Below are positions 24,572 through 37,894 of a stretch of DNA of 64,000 nucleotides, one piece after another (the first letter of the stretch is position 1; each line of letters starts with the position of its first letter). Both the position numbers and the translations under genes were made by a program. The notes under the pieces were generated by a model, which saw nothing but the letters and a program-made list of their open reading frames with translations, had not been told where the DNA came from and did no database searches. The stretch is taken from contig JAMPIT010000258.1 of NCBI GenBank assembly GCA_026261815.1, forward strand, positions 17,316,501 through 17,380,500, given 5' to 3'. Origin of the DNA: Monarcha castaneiventris obscurior. Its lineage: Eukaryota > Chordata > Aves > Passeriformes > Monarchidae.

Positions 24572-25047
24572 CTGCAAATAAAGCATCCAACACAAAGAAG
24601 TGATTTTGAGACATGACCACACACTGAGAGCAAAGCCAGCATTAGCCAACTGTGAGTGCTTAAGCAGCTCTGATCTTGAGTTGGTCTTTAATGCTAGTTG
24701 ACTCTAAACAGGACTGACAGAGGTTTTAGAACAAATTAAAGGGTCATAGTATTTTATCTGGAGTAGTCATATGGTCAGCATAACTTTCTTCAAGAAAGTG
24801 ACCCAACAAAACACCAATCGTATGACAACACACAGAAGGTGCTTCAGGCCTTAGTTCTTCCCCCCACCCTGGGTTGATTATTTACAAAAGAATGAAGCCT
24901 TTAGAATAGCTTTTTTTTTTTTACAGTGAAGTTGTAATGGCAGCATAGGTGTAAAAAAGTGACCATGCAACTTACTTCGAACATTTTTAGAAGAAAAAAA
25001 CCTACATATACAAAATGGTGTTTATCAATGTTAAATGAATGACCTAC
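24572..25047 (-). other. ARHGAP29 intron 6
   Basis: 476 nt, donor GTAGGT, acceptor TTATTTGCAG. Includes a T11 run at 24910-24920; nothing else recognised. Confidence 0.8.
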
Positions 25048-25108
25048 CTTGAATATCATCCCTTTCATGCAGTGAACCCCCAGACTCCACAGAAAGGTTC
25101 TCAAAAGA
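25048..25108 (-). CDS. ARHGAP29: ARHGAP29 exon 6 (residues 193-213)
   Basis: 61 nt, phase 0 to phase 1. Encodes SFENLSVESGGSLHERDDIQ, aligned with human SFENVSVES. Acceptor ACAACAG, donor CAAG then GTAGGT. It marks the beginning of the F-BAR portion. Confidence 0.9.
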
Positions 25109-28100
25109 CTGTTGTACAAGAAACAGAACATTAAGTTAGCTAACAAAATCTCTCACTGGAACTGAAAGCTAACAACATAAATGGCATTATCAGTCTCTTT
25201 TTTTTTTTTTGCAGATAGAGGAAAAAAAGCAAACTGCACCATAACTCCCTCTCATCTAAGGCACAACAGCTTTTACACTCCCACTGCTGTCAAATGAGAC
25301 ATAATAAATAGCAAGGAATCATTATGTATCTTTACATCAACAAGTTTGAAAGTCTGTGATGAAAGAGTTAAATATCAACCAGATTTGTTAAACAATTAAG
25401 TGAGCGCCAGCTTTTCTTAAATCCCTCCCTATCTTTTAAAAACCATTTCACACAGGACTAATGCCAGATACATGTAACAGACATCTTTCTACACGCCATT
25501 ACAATCCTGTATATCTTCCTCAAGGGAATAAAATTAGGATTTTTTGTAAATTGCTTGCAGGTGGTGCACTGTAGGCACAACAGCTGACTAGTAACACTTG
25601 CTAATGAAGCCCTGACAATCACTACAACCTGACAGAATGTAATCCAATAATAAAAGGAATTTAGCACATCGTGTCATCCCTACCTTTGTCCTCACACTGC
25701 ATTTTGCTACCCCTTTAATTGTACAAGATGAATTATTAGTAGGACAGTGCCGTAGACTTGACTGCTCAACAAATTTAAATGAATAAAAAGTTTACTTTGT
25801 AACCACTAACATCCCCTTAAAAGCCAAACCGTAACAGACATCAAACTCTACATAATTTTAAATGGATAAACTGCTTTTGAAAACTTGGAAGCAGGAAGCA
25901 GACAGAAAACAAAAGTTAAAAAATAGCTGCAAAGTGCCCTTCAGCTTTGCAAGAACAGCTTGTTTTCATTTAGACTTTGGCACTGGTTTATTTTCAGACA
26001 TTCACTAAAACGGAGCACAGTTATCAATGATAAAAGTAGTTTTGGTTTGTTGGGGTTTTTTAACGTAAATGAAAACTGATCATAAATCACACAAAAATCC
26101 CTCAAGAATCACTGTTTACTTCTCAGCAAAAGCAGCTTTTCCATAAAGCAAAATATGCAAGGTATTAATCATCAATGACATCAAACAGACTAACTATAGC
26201 CTGAAGACCTGCTTTGCTCCTAAGAAAGTGGAATACTATTACAGTGGCTGTCTAATACAAGAAAGCCTCAGCAAAATGGAAGGGCTTTTCCAGAACAGGT
26301 GGGAAATCTATCCAAAGTTGTCCCCAACTAAACTGTTAAAAAACTCTAGAACCTTAATTTAGCAATGGATCAACATTCAGTTGCAGAGAAAGCCTTAACA
26401 TTCCTTGATTTAGTTCAGATTTTACATAAAATACTACTGTCTTCAAGTAGATTTTAAAGTCGTTAGGGAAGAAAAAATAATACTAAGAAAACCACCATAC
26501 TTTATATTAACTTGATGCACTTTTAGGTTCTGGTCCTAAAAATTATTTCCCATTCTATAAGACCTAAATCACTGCAGTCCTGAAAGCTGTTCACTCCTTT
26601 CCAGTAAATCAGGCACACTAGTTAAGACAGCTAATCAAAGGTCACTCATTCTTTCACATTCACTCACTGCAAAAATGTAGTACCACATTTCAGAAGCAAA
26701 CATAAACAAATACTTTCATCTATGTCCTAGAACTTATTATCAGAACCTGATCCACAGAGCTTGCCCTCTCAAGCAACCAATGACTCATTGCAGTAGTTCT
26801 AGCAAAAATTAAAAGCCTGACTTCTAGATAGATTTCACTTCCAACTTCAACCAGTCTCTTATGTCTTTTTTTTCCCTCATTACCCAAGACTCACCCTGAC
26901 ACAGGCAAATCTCTTCACACACTTTGAAAATTTTATCCTTCTTTATTATGCTCTCAGATCTGCACAGCATCAAATAGCATTCAAATAGCTTGTTGAGTAA
27001 TGAAAGGTCAGACATGTCTGTCTGGTCTCTTCCAGTATATTTTACAGCACTTTTGTTTTTAATTAAAAAATATCTTTGCTTCCACCTTGTACATCTGGTT
27101 GAACTACAAGAGCTAAAATGAGAACAATTACATTTGCTAAGAGGGGGTATACATATCATTTAACTTGAGCTTCCAAGTGGAATGCCTTAAGTAAAGAATG
27201 TAGACTCCCCTGCAGTCAAGAGAAGCAAGATCAGCACTGCCCACCCCCCACCTTGGAGCCATCCTCATCAGCTTAATTACGGAGCTCCCTAACTAAAGAG
27301 ACAATTAAAATATTTCTCCTCCATCAACCCTCAAAGTATTTACATGTTAAATTCTACCAAAATGTTATGCTCTGTTTAAAATACAGCTAGCTGCTATGAT
27401 CAACCACTGAACACACACAACTACAGAAAAAGTTAATATAGCTATTAAATATTTTGCATTTAACTCCTCTTAACACTCAACTTCTAGTAGGCCTCCAAAT
27501 TGCTCTCTGAATTGTAAATCAAAGTGAAATGATTCACCTGTTAAATGTATATTTATTTGCCTAAATGAAAACGTAGTTAAAACAGATTTCTAAGAAAGTG
27601 AACTGTGTTATCCTACCTGCTCTAGAACTTATAATTGTTCACCTTCACATTAGGAAAAACAGGAGACACTACAAAAGTGAGCTTTTAAATATCAGCTGGT
27701 GATCTCTGAAGCATCTAGAATGGAATTCCTTTTTCATTTCACTACATTCTAATTTGCCCTTGGCCTTCCCCCCATCCCCATGTTCAGAAGAGTGATCTTT
27801 TAGACAATCCATCATTCACTTCGCAATACAATATATAAGATCATCTCATTCTCCAAGCACATAGTTTTGCAATGCAAAACCATTTCAGGATTAAAATGTT
27901 GGCAAATTCAGCATGTTCCTTCTGCTGGTGAACCAATTTGATGAACCTGTACTTCAAATAATCTCATTTAATTTACATGAGATGCTGGGTTCTGTGCTAT
28001 TTGATTTCATACTTCTTATCAGCAATCTAATTCTAAGTTTGCCAGAACCAGCTTTCTGGGTAGCCTACTTTTTCTATATATTGTTTATGAAGATAAGTTT

Positions 28101-28950
28101 TGTAGCAGCTACAGAAGCAGAATGTGTGATAACACACATAGGAGAAAGATGGATTATCAAACATAGTGAAAATTTGAAAAGACTACTCAGCTGTAGCTGC
28201 ATGGCTTGCTGCACACAAGCCTGTGTGAAGAAATGCTTAGTCTTAAATATGTTTCAACAAAGCTTTTAAAAAAATTCACACTCTAATATTTTTAACCTTG
28301 TTACAACTTAGCTTGTAATACACACTAATCATCAATTGTATCTTCCTTGCATGTAACTCTTAATTCTATTTGATTTACCTGAAAGTCTGCTGCTAGATAT
28401 ACAAAAATTCAAAACAGAATTTGGTACCGAGCATCTTTCAATCATACCTTCAGAGTGTTTAAAGGGAAGTTTAAAACACTGGTGTTTTTCATTGACTACC
28501 TACATGTTGACAGTTCTTTCAGTGAATTGTTGCTGAAATAATTACAGCACAAAGTGAGCTCTGAAAGAAGAAAAGCTCATTTTGTCATGAACACTAGTCT
28601 TTAAAAGCCAAAATGAGGTCATTAAACGTTTGGTTTCCAGGTTTAACAGGTAATAGTCTACTTCAGTGAGCAGTCATTCAAGTCTCTTACTTTTCAGTAT
28701 TTATTTTCACTTAACCAATTTAAAAATCTTAAAAACAATGACAGCAGGCAGCCCTGTCATTGCTATCATTTAGAATTGAGAATACATTCAAGTATTTGAA
28801 ACCCTGAATACACGTTTTTGCTGGGACGAATCTTCTTTTTAAATTCAGATGACTCCAAGTGTCCCAGCCCCATGATGCAGAGTTCCAGTGGAACTGAAGT
28901 CTCCTTTAACAGATATCATTTTACACTCCAAGAGAACGTGCTTAGCCTAC
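25109..28950 (-). other. ARHGAP29 intron 5 (3.8 kb)
   Basis: Donor GTAGGC, acceptor TTGTACAACAG. AT-rich, with no repeat family or gene recognised. The longer open frames inside, for example plus-strand 27913-28269, have AT-driven composition and no recognised domain. Confidence 0.8.
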
Positions 28951-29023
28951 CCTGCTTCTCCGAGATACAGGAAGTCCCAATGACGAGCCATTGTCTACAT
29001 CTCCCATAAGGAAGTCTGAAACA
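28951..29023 (-). CDS. ARHGAP29: ARHGAP29 exon 5 (residues 168-192)
   Basis: 73 nt, a small exon too short to stand out as an open frame. Encodes SDFLMGDVDNGSS and LPVSRRSR, matching human NFLMGDVGNDS and LPVSRETK (from memory). Acceptor CTGGCAG, donor AGG then GTAGGC. One nucleotide completes the valine codon begun in exon 4; it ends in phase 0. Confidence 0.92.
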
Positions 29024-29383
29024 CTGCCAGAAAAACAAAGAATTGTGTTACTTCATTACTTTACCTCACCAAGCAATTTTGTATCACTGAATTCAAAAAT
29101 TCAGATAGTGTTTCTAAGTCCTTCAAAAGTTCTGCAAACCATTTTTATTAGCGGTCTTATATTCCCTGCAATTTCAATACCATCCTAGATTTCCTTATTA
29201 AGAAAAAAAACCCAAACTGACAAAATCACAAAGCAGTAAAATTGTTCTAGATGTAGTTAATTTAAATTACTTTATCAGAAAATAGTTGTCCAAAAGAAAA
29301 CTAAAGCTTTTGTTATTGTTGAGCCTTAATTTGATTCAGCTCCATTGAGTTCTTTTAAAAACTCTTTCTGGATTCCAACTTAC
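29024..29383 (-). other. ARHGAP29 intron 4
   Basis: 360 nt, donor GTAAGT, acceptor TTTCTGGCAG. Nothing else is seen in it. Confidence 0.85.
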
Positions 29384-29480
29384 ACGTTTCCAAAGGTGAA
29401 TGCCAATGTTTCAATGGAAGAAAATATTTCACTGAAGAGTTCTCTCTTGTTTTCCTCATTAACTTCTTTGAAGTTCACCG
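29384..29480 (-). CDS. ARHGAP29: ARHGAP29 exon 4 (residues 136-168)
   Basis: 97 nt, acceptor TTTTTGTAAG, donor GTAAGT. Encodes VNFKEVNEENKRELF and IFSSIETLAFTFGN. These align almost residue for residue with human ARHGAP29 (VNFTEVNEENK, SSIETLAFTFGN, from memory) and not with ARHGAP45, which settles the paralogue. Its phase (2 nt in, 2 nt out) fits exon 3 before it and exon 5 after it. Confidence 0.93.
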
Positions 29481-30486
29481 CTTACAAAAAGAAAAAAAAA
29501 AAAGAAAGAAAACCAAAGGCTGAGAGGTGGGGTCAATCAAGCAAGTTTACTAGGCCTAGAAACAAATTTTATACATAAAATCTCCTACAGAATATGCAAC
29601 ATTATGCTTTTCTGAATAATTGGAAAAACACGCTTTTAAAGATTAGTAAGAAAGTAAACACTAAAGGAAAAAAATTAACACAATCCAGATGCTTCCCACA
29701 ATGAAGTCAGATTACTCTTTCACTTCCTGTATCTTCCCACTTAAGGAGCAGCTTTGTGTGCAAACCTTGGTAAGGCATGGAAGACAAAAACAGTCATTTA
29801 CCAACTAGAGGCAAATCACAGCAGCAGCACCAGCACAAAGCAGCTCACAAATGCAGTCAGATATTTGAAAAGCTGTTTCTTTTCTGAGTAGAAATTTCAG
29901 AGTTCCAAACAGGAGCAGTAGCTTGTGGGGATGCCCCCCCCCAGCTATATGCAATCCAGAACACAGCATTTCTGGTTTGAGACCAAGCAAGCAGAAAGCT
30001 ATCACAAGGTGGAGTCCACTGCAAAACCCTTCAATTATTAGCTCCATAGTCTGGCAAAAGCCCCGCAGCTTTTCCTGTTAAAAGTGGGGAAGAAACTCAG
30101 CATAACTACTGGTGGTCCAAAATAGGAAGAAGAGTGTTGCTGGACAAACTAGACTTAAAACTAGGTTTAAAGTGGTGATCAAGTACTCCGCCGCTCAACA
30201 CAGCCTTTAGCACGCTTCCACGACAAGCCAGAATAATGAGACAAGAAAAATGATTCATCCAGAGTTTCTATTAACAACTACTAAACAAGAAGAGGGAGGG
30301 AGAAAGGAGAAGACAAAAAAGCACAACCATTTCTGTCTGTTTCCAACTTAACTCCTTAATCAATGGGGACTGGGAGATTTTTTTGTAGAAAAGCTGCATA
30401 CAGTCCTTTGAGCTGAAGCTGTACCCTCTGGATTGGAAGTTTTTCCCAGTGTCACATTGTGAGAAATGACAATTTCACATTAGGGG

Positions 30487-30543
30487 GTTTTTTTAAGTTT
30501 ACTTTTTTTCCCAGTTTACTTTTTTTAAGTTTATTTTTTTTAA
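30487..30543. repeat. T-rich imperfect tandem repeat
   Basis: Repeated AAGTTTACTTTTTTT-like units (three to four imperfect copies) in intron 3. Low-complexity tract. Confidence 0.7.
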
Positions 30544-33500
30544 GCAACGCAGTACTCTTAATTCTCTAGATGTCCAAGTCACACATGCTCACACCTATTC
30601 CAGAGATACTGCCATGACACACATACAGGTATTCACCCCACATCACATTTTGCAAAATCTAACAAGGTTAATTTGTCTTCCCTACATTTCAAGTACAAAT
30701 AGAATACAATGACTTGTAGAAGTAGCAAAAATAAAATAGTGTTATAATGTTGCCTATTCTACACAAATTTTCTCAGCAAATTAACAGGCTTTAATCTTAA
30801 AAAGTATTCAAACTTCCTGCCAGGTGCCTAAATACTAATGGGTAACAAACAAAGAAAGTACAGTAATCTGCTCCCCCATTAGACTTCCTTTGTGAAAGGA
30901 AAAGTTTTTAACCAGTAAAGTAACACAGTTAAATCAATTCCTTTTTACACAGTATGTCAACAGACTTGATCAACATTTTTGTAACAACTATTTCTATACA
31001 AAGCCATTACAGAAAATACATTCTTCTCAGGGGCTATTTTTACAATTACTTGCAGATACGAAATAATGTTGTAGTAAGCCTACAGCAAAAAACAATTACC
31101 GCATATTACAGAAACACTACCAGTCTGTTGACACAGTTCACAGCTAAATTACAGCTTCTCCTACCTCTTCGTTCTGCTACACTTTGTAATTACACAAAAA
31201 AATGCCTCTGGCACCCTTGTTTGAAAAGAGACTCAATAAAGCTTCACAGATGATTTTTCTTTTAATAACTTTGTAAATTGCAGTGGATTTCTCTTTTTTA
31301 AATTCAGGTTAGTTGAAAACCTCAACTCTCCAGAAATAATGCTGCATATAAGTCTAAACTTTGCATTCCAAATCATTAAGCGACAACAGTCACAATGAGA
31401 GCTATTGATTACTAGCCACTAATGACTGGAAAAATCATTTAAGAGCCTGCATGAAATGCGAACTGCTTCAAAATTACAAGGAATTAGCAAAAATTGTGCA
31501 TTCAAAGCACTTACCACTGAAACATTTGTATATCCATTAGCTGCAGTGTCTTCGGAGAGAGAGCCCTTCTTTCACTTAGTTAACAAGACATTAATACAGA
31601 GAGCCTTTCCCTAAAGAAATGCTGTCTGTTTCACTCTGCCTTCCTGTTCCAGGAAGACTTTTGTTAAGCTTTACACTTCGTATGCCAGAGAAATCCTTTC
31701 TCTTCAGGATCCATCACAAAAGGAATAACAAATCTCAAAATTTTTCAGATTTACTTCTTTTCACTTCTCCCAAAATAGGTTAGTTTAATCTCTTAGTAAA
31801 TCGGTAGAATACCACCAGCTTCTTCCTAGCTTACCACTGGAATGCTGATGTACTTAACGTCAACTTTAAACCACGCACTCTCTTTCCCCAGGACATCCTG
31901 ACTGCACACAATAGCTACTGACAACAATGAACTATAGTAATCTTGCCATGTCTGGAAATGACAGCTATCTATCCACAGTTCTGCAGATTTCAAAGCAAGT
32001 ATACAAACAGACAACTCTTTTAAGCAAGATTTCCAGTGACACATAATGAACTTCAAAAAATCATATGACAGTGATACATTAAAACTCAAATCCAGCACCA
32101 GAAACGCATGCCTAGCTTACAGTGGATCTCTATTTCCAAAGCTGTCTTCAAACTGAGGTGGGTTTGGCAATCTCATCAAAATGCTGCAGTTTCAACTCCT
32201 GGGTCATGCCATCAAAACTTTTTTGAATCAAGCACAGACCAGGCTGGGGAACCCAAAACAGGCATAGAAGCTTTGGAAGTGAGAATCCCAGATGCTGAAG
32301 CCGTGCCTGAGGACATCTGAGCAACGCTTCTGAAACTATGAAGAAAAGGCTGACAGCTGTCAAGACCAAAGGGCAACCAGGGCCTTTAAAAGGTGATGCT
32401 TGGATAGTTCCCAGAGAACTCACAAGCACATTAGCCCATGGGACACAGCCGTGCTAGAGTCTGCACAAGTTCACTTGCTGCCCATACACACGTGCAGGAC
32501 TGACAACATCAAAGCTGCCTTGCCAGCTGTCTGCTGAGACTGCACAAGTCAAAACTAAACCAAGCTCGCAGAATTTGCTCTTTGCAGGTCAACTTTCTCA
32601 TACCTGATAGATATATATGGTGACATCACAATTATTTTAGACAGGAATACATCTTCAATCCATACTTTACTAGCTGACTTACAAGAAGTAAGCAACCGGC
32701 TGACTTCTTGGAACTGAATATCTTTGCAACCAGTTTTATCTTTAAGCTCACAACAATGCTTTCAAAAACCTTTCAGAGCTATTTCAAAAACAAAACCACC
32801 ACCCGAGCAAACAAAAAACCCAACAAAGACAAAGGACCACTCCCTGTCCCAAAACAAAGACTTGTAATACTTCTTGTTATTACCTCTCCTTCAACAATAT
32901 GTAAAATAAATGGGGAGAGAAACATCAGTAAAGAGCAATAGTATGGAGATTGGAAAGAGGCAGAAGAATATTCTTGTATCCTAGAGAGGATCAACAGGCT
33001 GTCCAGGCCCCACTGCTCTACTCCGAGTTCTTAGTGCCATATAATTTCACCAGCCTGTACTTACTACCAGGTCTGGCAGCCTCCTCAACTTGAGCTGGAT
33101 GCCAACAAGACAATTTCAAAGAACTGTTTCCTCATCCTTCCATAATAAATTTTGCTCTGAATGTACATCATAGATACACCAACAAAACTGAAATTACTTC
33201 ATCTAGTTTGAGGTATTTCTTTTTGATGCAGAATTACTACCAAAAAAACTATGCCTAAATAGGAAATTTCTACAAGTTAAAGGTAACTTTCAGCTTTACC
33301 AGGAATCAGTGTTCATTCTAGTGATTAAGTCAAAGGGTGTAATTAAGAGCAGAAGAAGAGTACAAACTTGAATTCAGCATGGGATCAGGAGAATCATGCA
33401 CTCTGGAGCCATCAACTATTTAAAGGCACTGAGTGGAAAAATAACTACGATTATGATGCTGTGCCAGAATGGGAAGTGACTTACAGAAACAGGAGTCTGA

Positions 33501-35094
33501 ACAGGTTCCAAGCAAGATGCTTCAGTAAGTCTCAATTCTTCCAGGTCAAGTGAGGTGTCAATTAAAAGACATTCTTCATTAAGCACTCAAGTAGGCATGT
33601 ATAAGTAGTAGAGTCCAAAGAGGCCCAGTGAACCATGTCATGTTCACGATATAACCAGAGAAATCCAATGTGTCATGTCCTACTCTTCTAACCGCCATTT
33701 TTCTTCAACCTCAGTCCAAAATACAAGTCTGACAAATCTGTACTGCCAAGCATGATTCTCTGTAGCAAGATTCAGTTAACATGTTACAGCTATTTTTTCC
33801 TCTGATCTGCCTAAAAGGAAAAGCTTTGGACATCCAAAGCAGAACCACAGGCACACTTGTATCATGCCCATTGAAGGTCCTGAGTAATGGCTAAAAGGCT
33901 TGAAAGAGGGTCACAAGAACTCTAATTTTTGTCAGCCTGCAAAATATTCACACTTGCAGTAATCTAAAGGGGGTAGTCTATCTGCACTGGACATCATGTT
34001 TAAAGCCCGGTACAACTTGTCATAGTTATGAGAACACTTCACAAGACAGAGTCACTAAGGTTCCAAAGTTATTGCAACTGATTTAATGAAGAGCAAAAGG
34101 CATTTGTTTGTTATAACAGCAGCTTGTTCCTGTATGAAGTTCCAAAGACAAAGCAGACTTGAAACCCTGACATTATGCAAAGACTCAAAAACCAGGAGGT
34201 GGAATCATGTGTAAATCCCCGCTTGTTTCTATTTCATCCTCTCCTAAATAAACATCAGAATTTTTCCATGCCAGGTTAATTTTCTTCCTAGTCATAAATC
34301 CAACTACAGAGTGCTTCCATATCTTTTTATAGTTCTGTCCTCCAATGACAAGAAACAGATGAGTCACATGAACTGTTCATAATGTCACATTAACAAAGAC
34401 AGGGAAGACAGAGGAAAAAGGATACTGGATATGTTCTACCAGCTCCTCACATTCTTGTAGCTTCCTGTTTATTCAAAAGCTGCATTACCTCTAGTGAAAT
34501 AACCACAGCTGAAAACCTGTGAATGCATGTGTTACAGACAGGTCACTGTAAGCAAATCTGAGGTCTGATATGCTTACAACCACCACAACGTCCTGTATTT
34601 TTATTTCCGCTTTCTCAGTACCAGCAGTCATACACTTCAGTTTGAATATAAACTTGGAGCAGTATGATCCTTAGGAAAAAAAACAGCTGTAAAAACCAAA
34701 CAGGTGCTGAAGGCAAACCACCTTCACATTTACCACAGACTATTTTGGGGGAGGTAGTCTGTTTTCATACAGCAAAGGCTTCACTGGTCCCAGAGAAGTA
34801 GGACTGAAGCACCAGTCAGAAAGAGTCCTGAAGTCTTGAATCTCCCCATTTCCACCTCCAGAGGTGTGACAAACACAGTATGTGTTCGAGCAAGCACTGA
34901 CAGGCATTACAAAAATCTTCTATCAAAGTACTTGTTTGTATCAATGGCTACAAATATTGAGGCAGTACTGACTGAGGCCATCTTTAATGTGATCTGGAGT
35001 TCACCTTCCTTGCAATTGTGTGGCTAGGTCACACAGCCTGGATCACAGGAGAGACTGTGACACAGAGTGAGCTTGTATTTACTTCAGCCAAAGG

Positions 35095-35154
35095 ATCACA
35101 GAATGGTTTGGGTTGGAAGGGATCTTAAAGCTCATCTAATTCCAATCCCCCTGC
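35095..35154 (-). mobile_element. CR1 LINE 3'-end fragment
   Basis: About 60 nt. The plus strand reads CACAGAATGGTTTGGGTTGG and onward to a CCCCCTGC motif, the reverse complement of the avian CR1 3' untranslated end. A severely 5'-truncated copy in minus orientation within intron 3; no coding capacity. Confidence 0.85.
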
Positions 35155-36110
35155 AAAATAATGCAATCCCTCCACGACTGTAGCTCCTCTTAAACACAAT
35201 ATATTAATGGAGAGTGAAGCCTACAATACAAGTCTTAATAGTATATTTCAAGTGCAAACAACTAGATCTGTTCAGGGGAGAAAAAGTAAGTATTTGTGAA
35301 TATATGCATTGCCAAAAAACCCCCCTTAGTACTAAAATTATTTATTCTGCTCACTATCAAGGTAAATGAATGAATCCTAAAAAAACCCACTCAAATAACA
35401 GCAACTCATAAAAACAGGTAGAAACAGAAGCATATAAGGAAATGCACAAAACACAAATGCATCTGCCCAGGGTTCAGTGCTGTTGAAACTGTATGACAGA
35501 ACACTATGCACCAAGAAGAGAAAAGAATTATGGCATCAAATTCAGAAAGCTGCAAGTACTCTGGAGGAATGGATTATGTAATTCAGCAAAGAGCTTAATT
35601 CTCCACTTCTGAAGTAAAAGGGTAGGAGAGAAAATAGATAAATCTAGATCTGAAAACTGGCTTAGCATTAGAACTACAGAAAGTGACCTTGGACTTCCAT
35701 GGACTTTTAAAGTATACACAAAAAAATCACAAAAAAGCCAACATAAATATGGGCTCAATCAACAGCCTTACATGCAAGACAAGGAAAATTATTCTACCAG
35801 TTTACCTTGTGAACTTGGACAGTACAGACTGTGATTAATATGGGGCATTGCACATCAAGAATATTAATAAACTATACAGTCCAGGAGGATAGATGATATT
35901 GCAGTGGTTTTTGAAAACATGATTTAGAAAAGGCTGATGTAATATGATTTACTTGCATACCTTAGGTCACTTTTCCTCAACATTTCTTGAATTAAAGAAC
36001 AGTTGAACGTTGTCCTGTGTCCACTGAAATTAGGGCAAAATAGAGGACACAGTCATCTCACCACAGCACTTAAGCATGGAAACAGCCTGTCTTAAGGTGG
36101 AAGTAGAATT

Positions 36111-36144
36111 ACGTTCACTAAACAATTAACACGTTCACTAAACA
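36111..36144. repeat. 14-nt direct repeat
   Basis: ACGTTCACTAAACA at 36111-36124 and 36131-36144, with a 20-nt period. Small tandem duplication just outside the LTR fragment. Confidence 0.8.
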
Positions 36145-36239
36145 TTGACTACCGCTGTATGCGTGTACTTAACTCCTCACGATCAACAAGCAAACAGCAT
36201 CATGAGGTGATGCCTTAAAGTGGCTACCTGAAAACAGAG

Positions 36240-36555
36240 GCTAGACAAGATTAAGAGAATAAAAGCAGGTATTTATTGAAGGGCCTTCAATAATGTACAC
36301 TTATGGGCAGAGCCCTAGGGCTACACCCAAAATGGATGTCGAGTCACAGGTTTTTCACACTTTTGTAAGTTTGGTCCATTTGGACCAAACCAGGGTTAAT
36401 TCTCCAATTACAATTTCAGGCAATGATGTCATTACCCCGAGTTTGTTCCCCTTTCCTAGAAGTTTAGTTTATATATTTCAGGGCCTGGGAAAACAAGGCG
36501 TCCTCGAGTCCAGGCCTAGAAAGGGTTTGCTATGTCTAACCAGAATGGGAGAACA
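36240..36555 (-). mobile_element. LTR fragment of an endogenous retrovirus, same sense as ARHGAP29
   Basis: Boundaries approximate. On the minus strand it reads through a segment ending in CTTCAATAAATACCTGC (poly(A) signal at 36277-36272) followed by a short U5-like tail, a pattern I associate with LTRs in bird genomes. No coding remnant is adjacent. It is in intron 3, in the gene's sense. Family not assigned. Confidence 0.45.
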
Positions 36556-37750
36556 GTAGCTACCAGGCTATTTGGAGTTTTAGAGTTACATACTAAAGCA
36601 GCACAGGATCTGAAAAACATAAAAGCTAAATCCTAAGGCATCAGAGGGATACCCTCTATGTTTCTGCTGTTATGCACAAACATCTAAAGCAAGTTCAGAA
36701 GTTATAGTCCTGTCTCACGATCATGTGAAATACCAGGCACAGAACTATAGGAAACACCACGTGTAACACAAGGAAAATGCAAAGTAGTCTGCTAGTACCT
36801 GCCAAGATGAAACAAACTGGCAAAACTATGTATCAATAGAAAGAATGCATAAGAAGCTTGGAAGAATCCAATATATAGGAATCAGAAAGCTAAACATATT
36901 AGCATTTTAACTGATATTCCCACATTACGGAATCAACAATACATTTCAGACATACTAAGATAAATAGGAAACAAGAGGGAAGGCCTAAAAAAGGAAGAAA
37001 AACTAAGCTATGTGTCTCTGAAGTAAGATATCCTACATGATTTAACACAGGCAAGAGGCAGAGATTTAACCCTACTCAAAGCTGGTTCCAAAGTAATATA
37101 CCAGACTCCAGAGTAGGAAGAGCTGCAGTCAAAGGTTACACAGAGAAGGAACAGGTTTATGAGGCTGTAGCAATTGAGCACTTCACTATCTGCATTTTTC
37201 TGACATGCCGAGAACTCCAGTAGCAAAGATCAACAGTAGAAAGTATCAACATATGTCTGCAACACTTTTTGCTGCTATTAACACCTTTATTGACAAATGG
37301 CTAGGATCCACTTGTGGAATTTGTAACTGTTCAACCATTCAGATTTGGATTGCTCAGAGATTTCTTCACCTGATATAAATACAATACCATCCCTACAGAT
37401 TCACAGAATTAGGCAAAGATTCTTGGCAAATCTGAAAGTGGATAAATGCCATATTTATTACCCTGTGATATTATTCTGTGATACTCGGGTAAAGAAAAGC
37501 TTAAACTCAAAGGGTTGTGCTTTTAGAATTCAATGTGGGTTTGCACTTAGCTTCCTATAAGCAGAATTTTATCACGTCAATGAGAGAACAAGCTATTTAA
37601 CATTACTCTTCACTTAGGGAAAGTATTAAAGTATTAATTTAAAAAAACCAGTTTCTTCTGTATATGTAAAACTCTATCTATAATTCCAAGCCAGAGTCAA
37701 TCAAGCCTAATTACAATTTTCCATGAATATGAAAGGTAGTTATTCCTTAC

Positions 37751-37894
37751 CTTTTACTTTTGCAATAACTGTTCCTGCAGCACTAAGAATATCAACTGAA
37801 TTTAGAGTCTGATGTTTATTTATCACTGCTTTTAAAACACGTAGCAACTCCCCCAAACGTTCATGTACTACTTGATGCAGGCCATCATGATTTT
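37751..37894 (-). CDS. ARHGAP29: ARHGAP29 exon 3 (residues 88-135)
   Basis: 144 nt, entered in phase 1 and left in phase 1. Encodes a conserved helical segment including ERLGELLRVLKAVINKHQ and AAGTVIAKVK, which I align with human LEELLRVLKSIMNKHQ. Acceptor TTTTTTTCAG, donor AAAG then GTAAGG. It stands alone between the two largest introns. Confidence 0.94.

Larger units (their letters stand above)
29481..37750 (-). other. ARHGAP29 intron 3 (8.3 kb)
   Basis: Donor GTAAGG, acceptor TTTTTGTAAG. It contains an LTR fragment (36.24-36.55 kb), a CR1 tail fragment (35.1 kb), a 14-nt direct repeat (36.1 kb) and a T-rich tandem tract (30.5 kb). The rest is AT-rich unique-looking sequence with no gene I can support. 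Confidence 0.85.

Noticed and set aside
11047..25108. ARHGAP45 (HMHA1) or GMIP instead of ARHGAP29
   Set aside because: The C1-RhoGAP core resembles ARHGAP45 closely, but the exon 4-5 segment, the coiled coil of exon 11 and the C-terminal tail match ARHGAP29 specifically.
27913..28269. Plus-strand 118-residue open frame in intron 5 with hydrophobic stretches
   Set aside because: AT-driven composition, opposite strand, no domain; likely chance.
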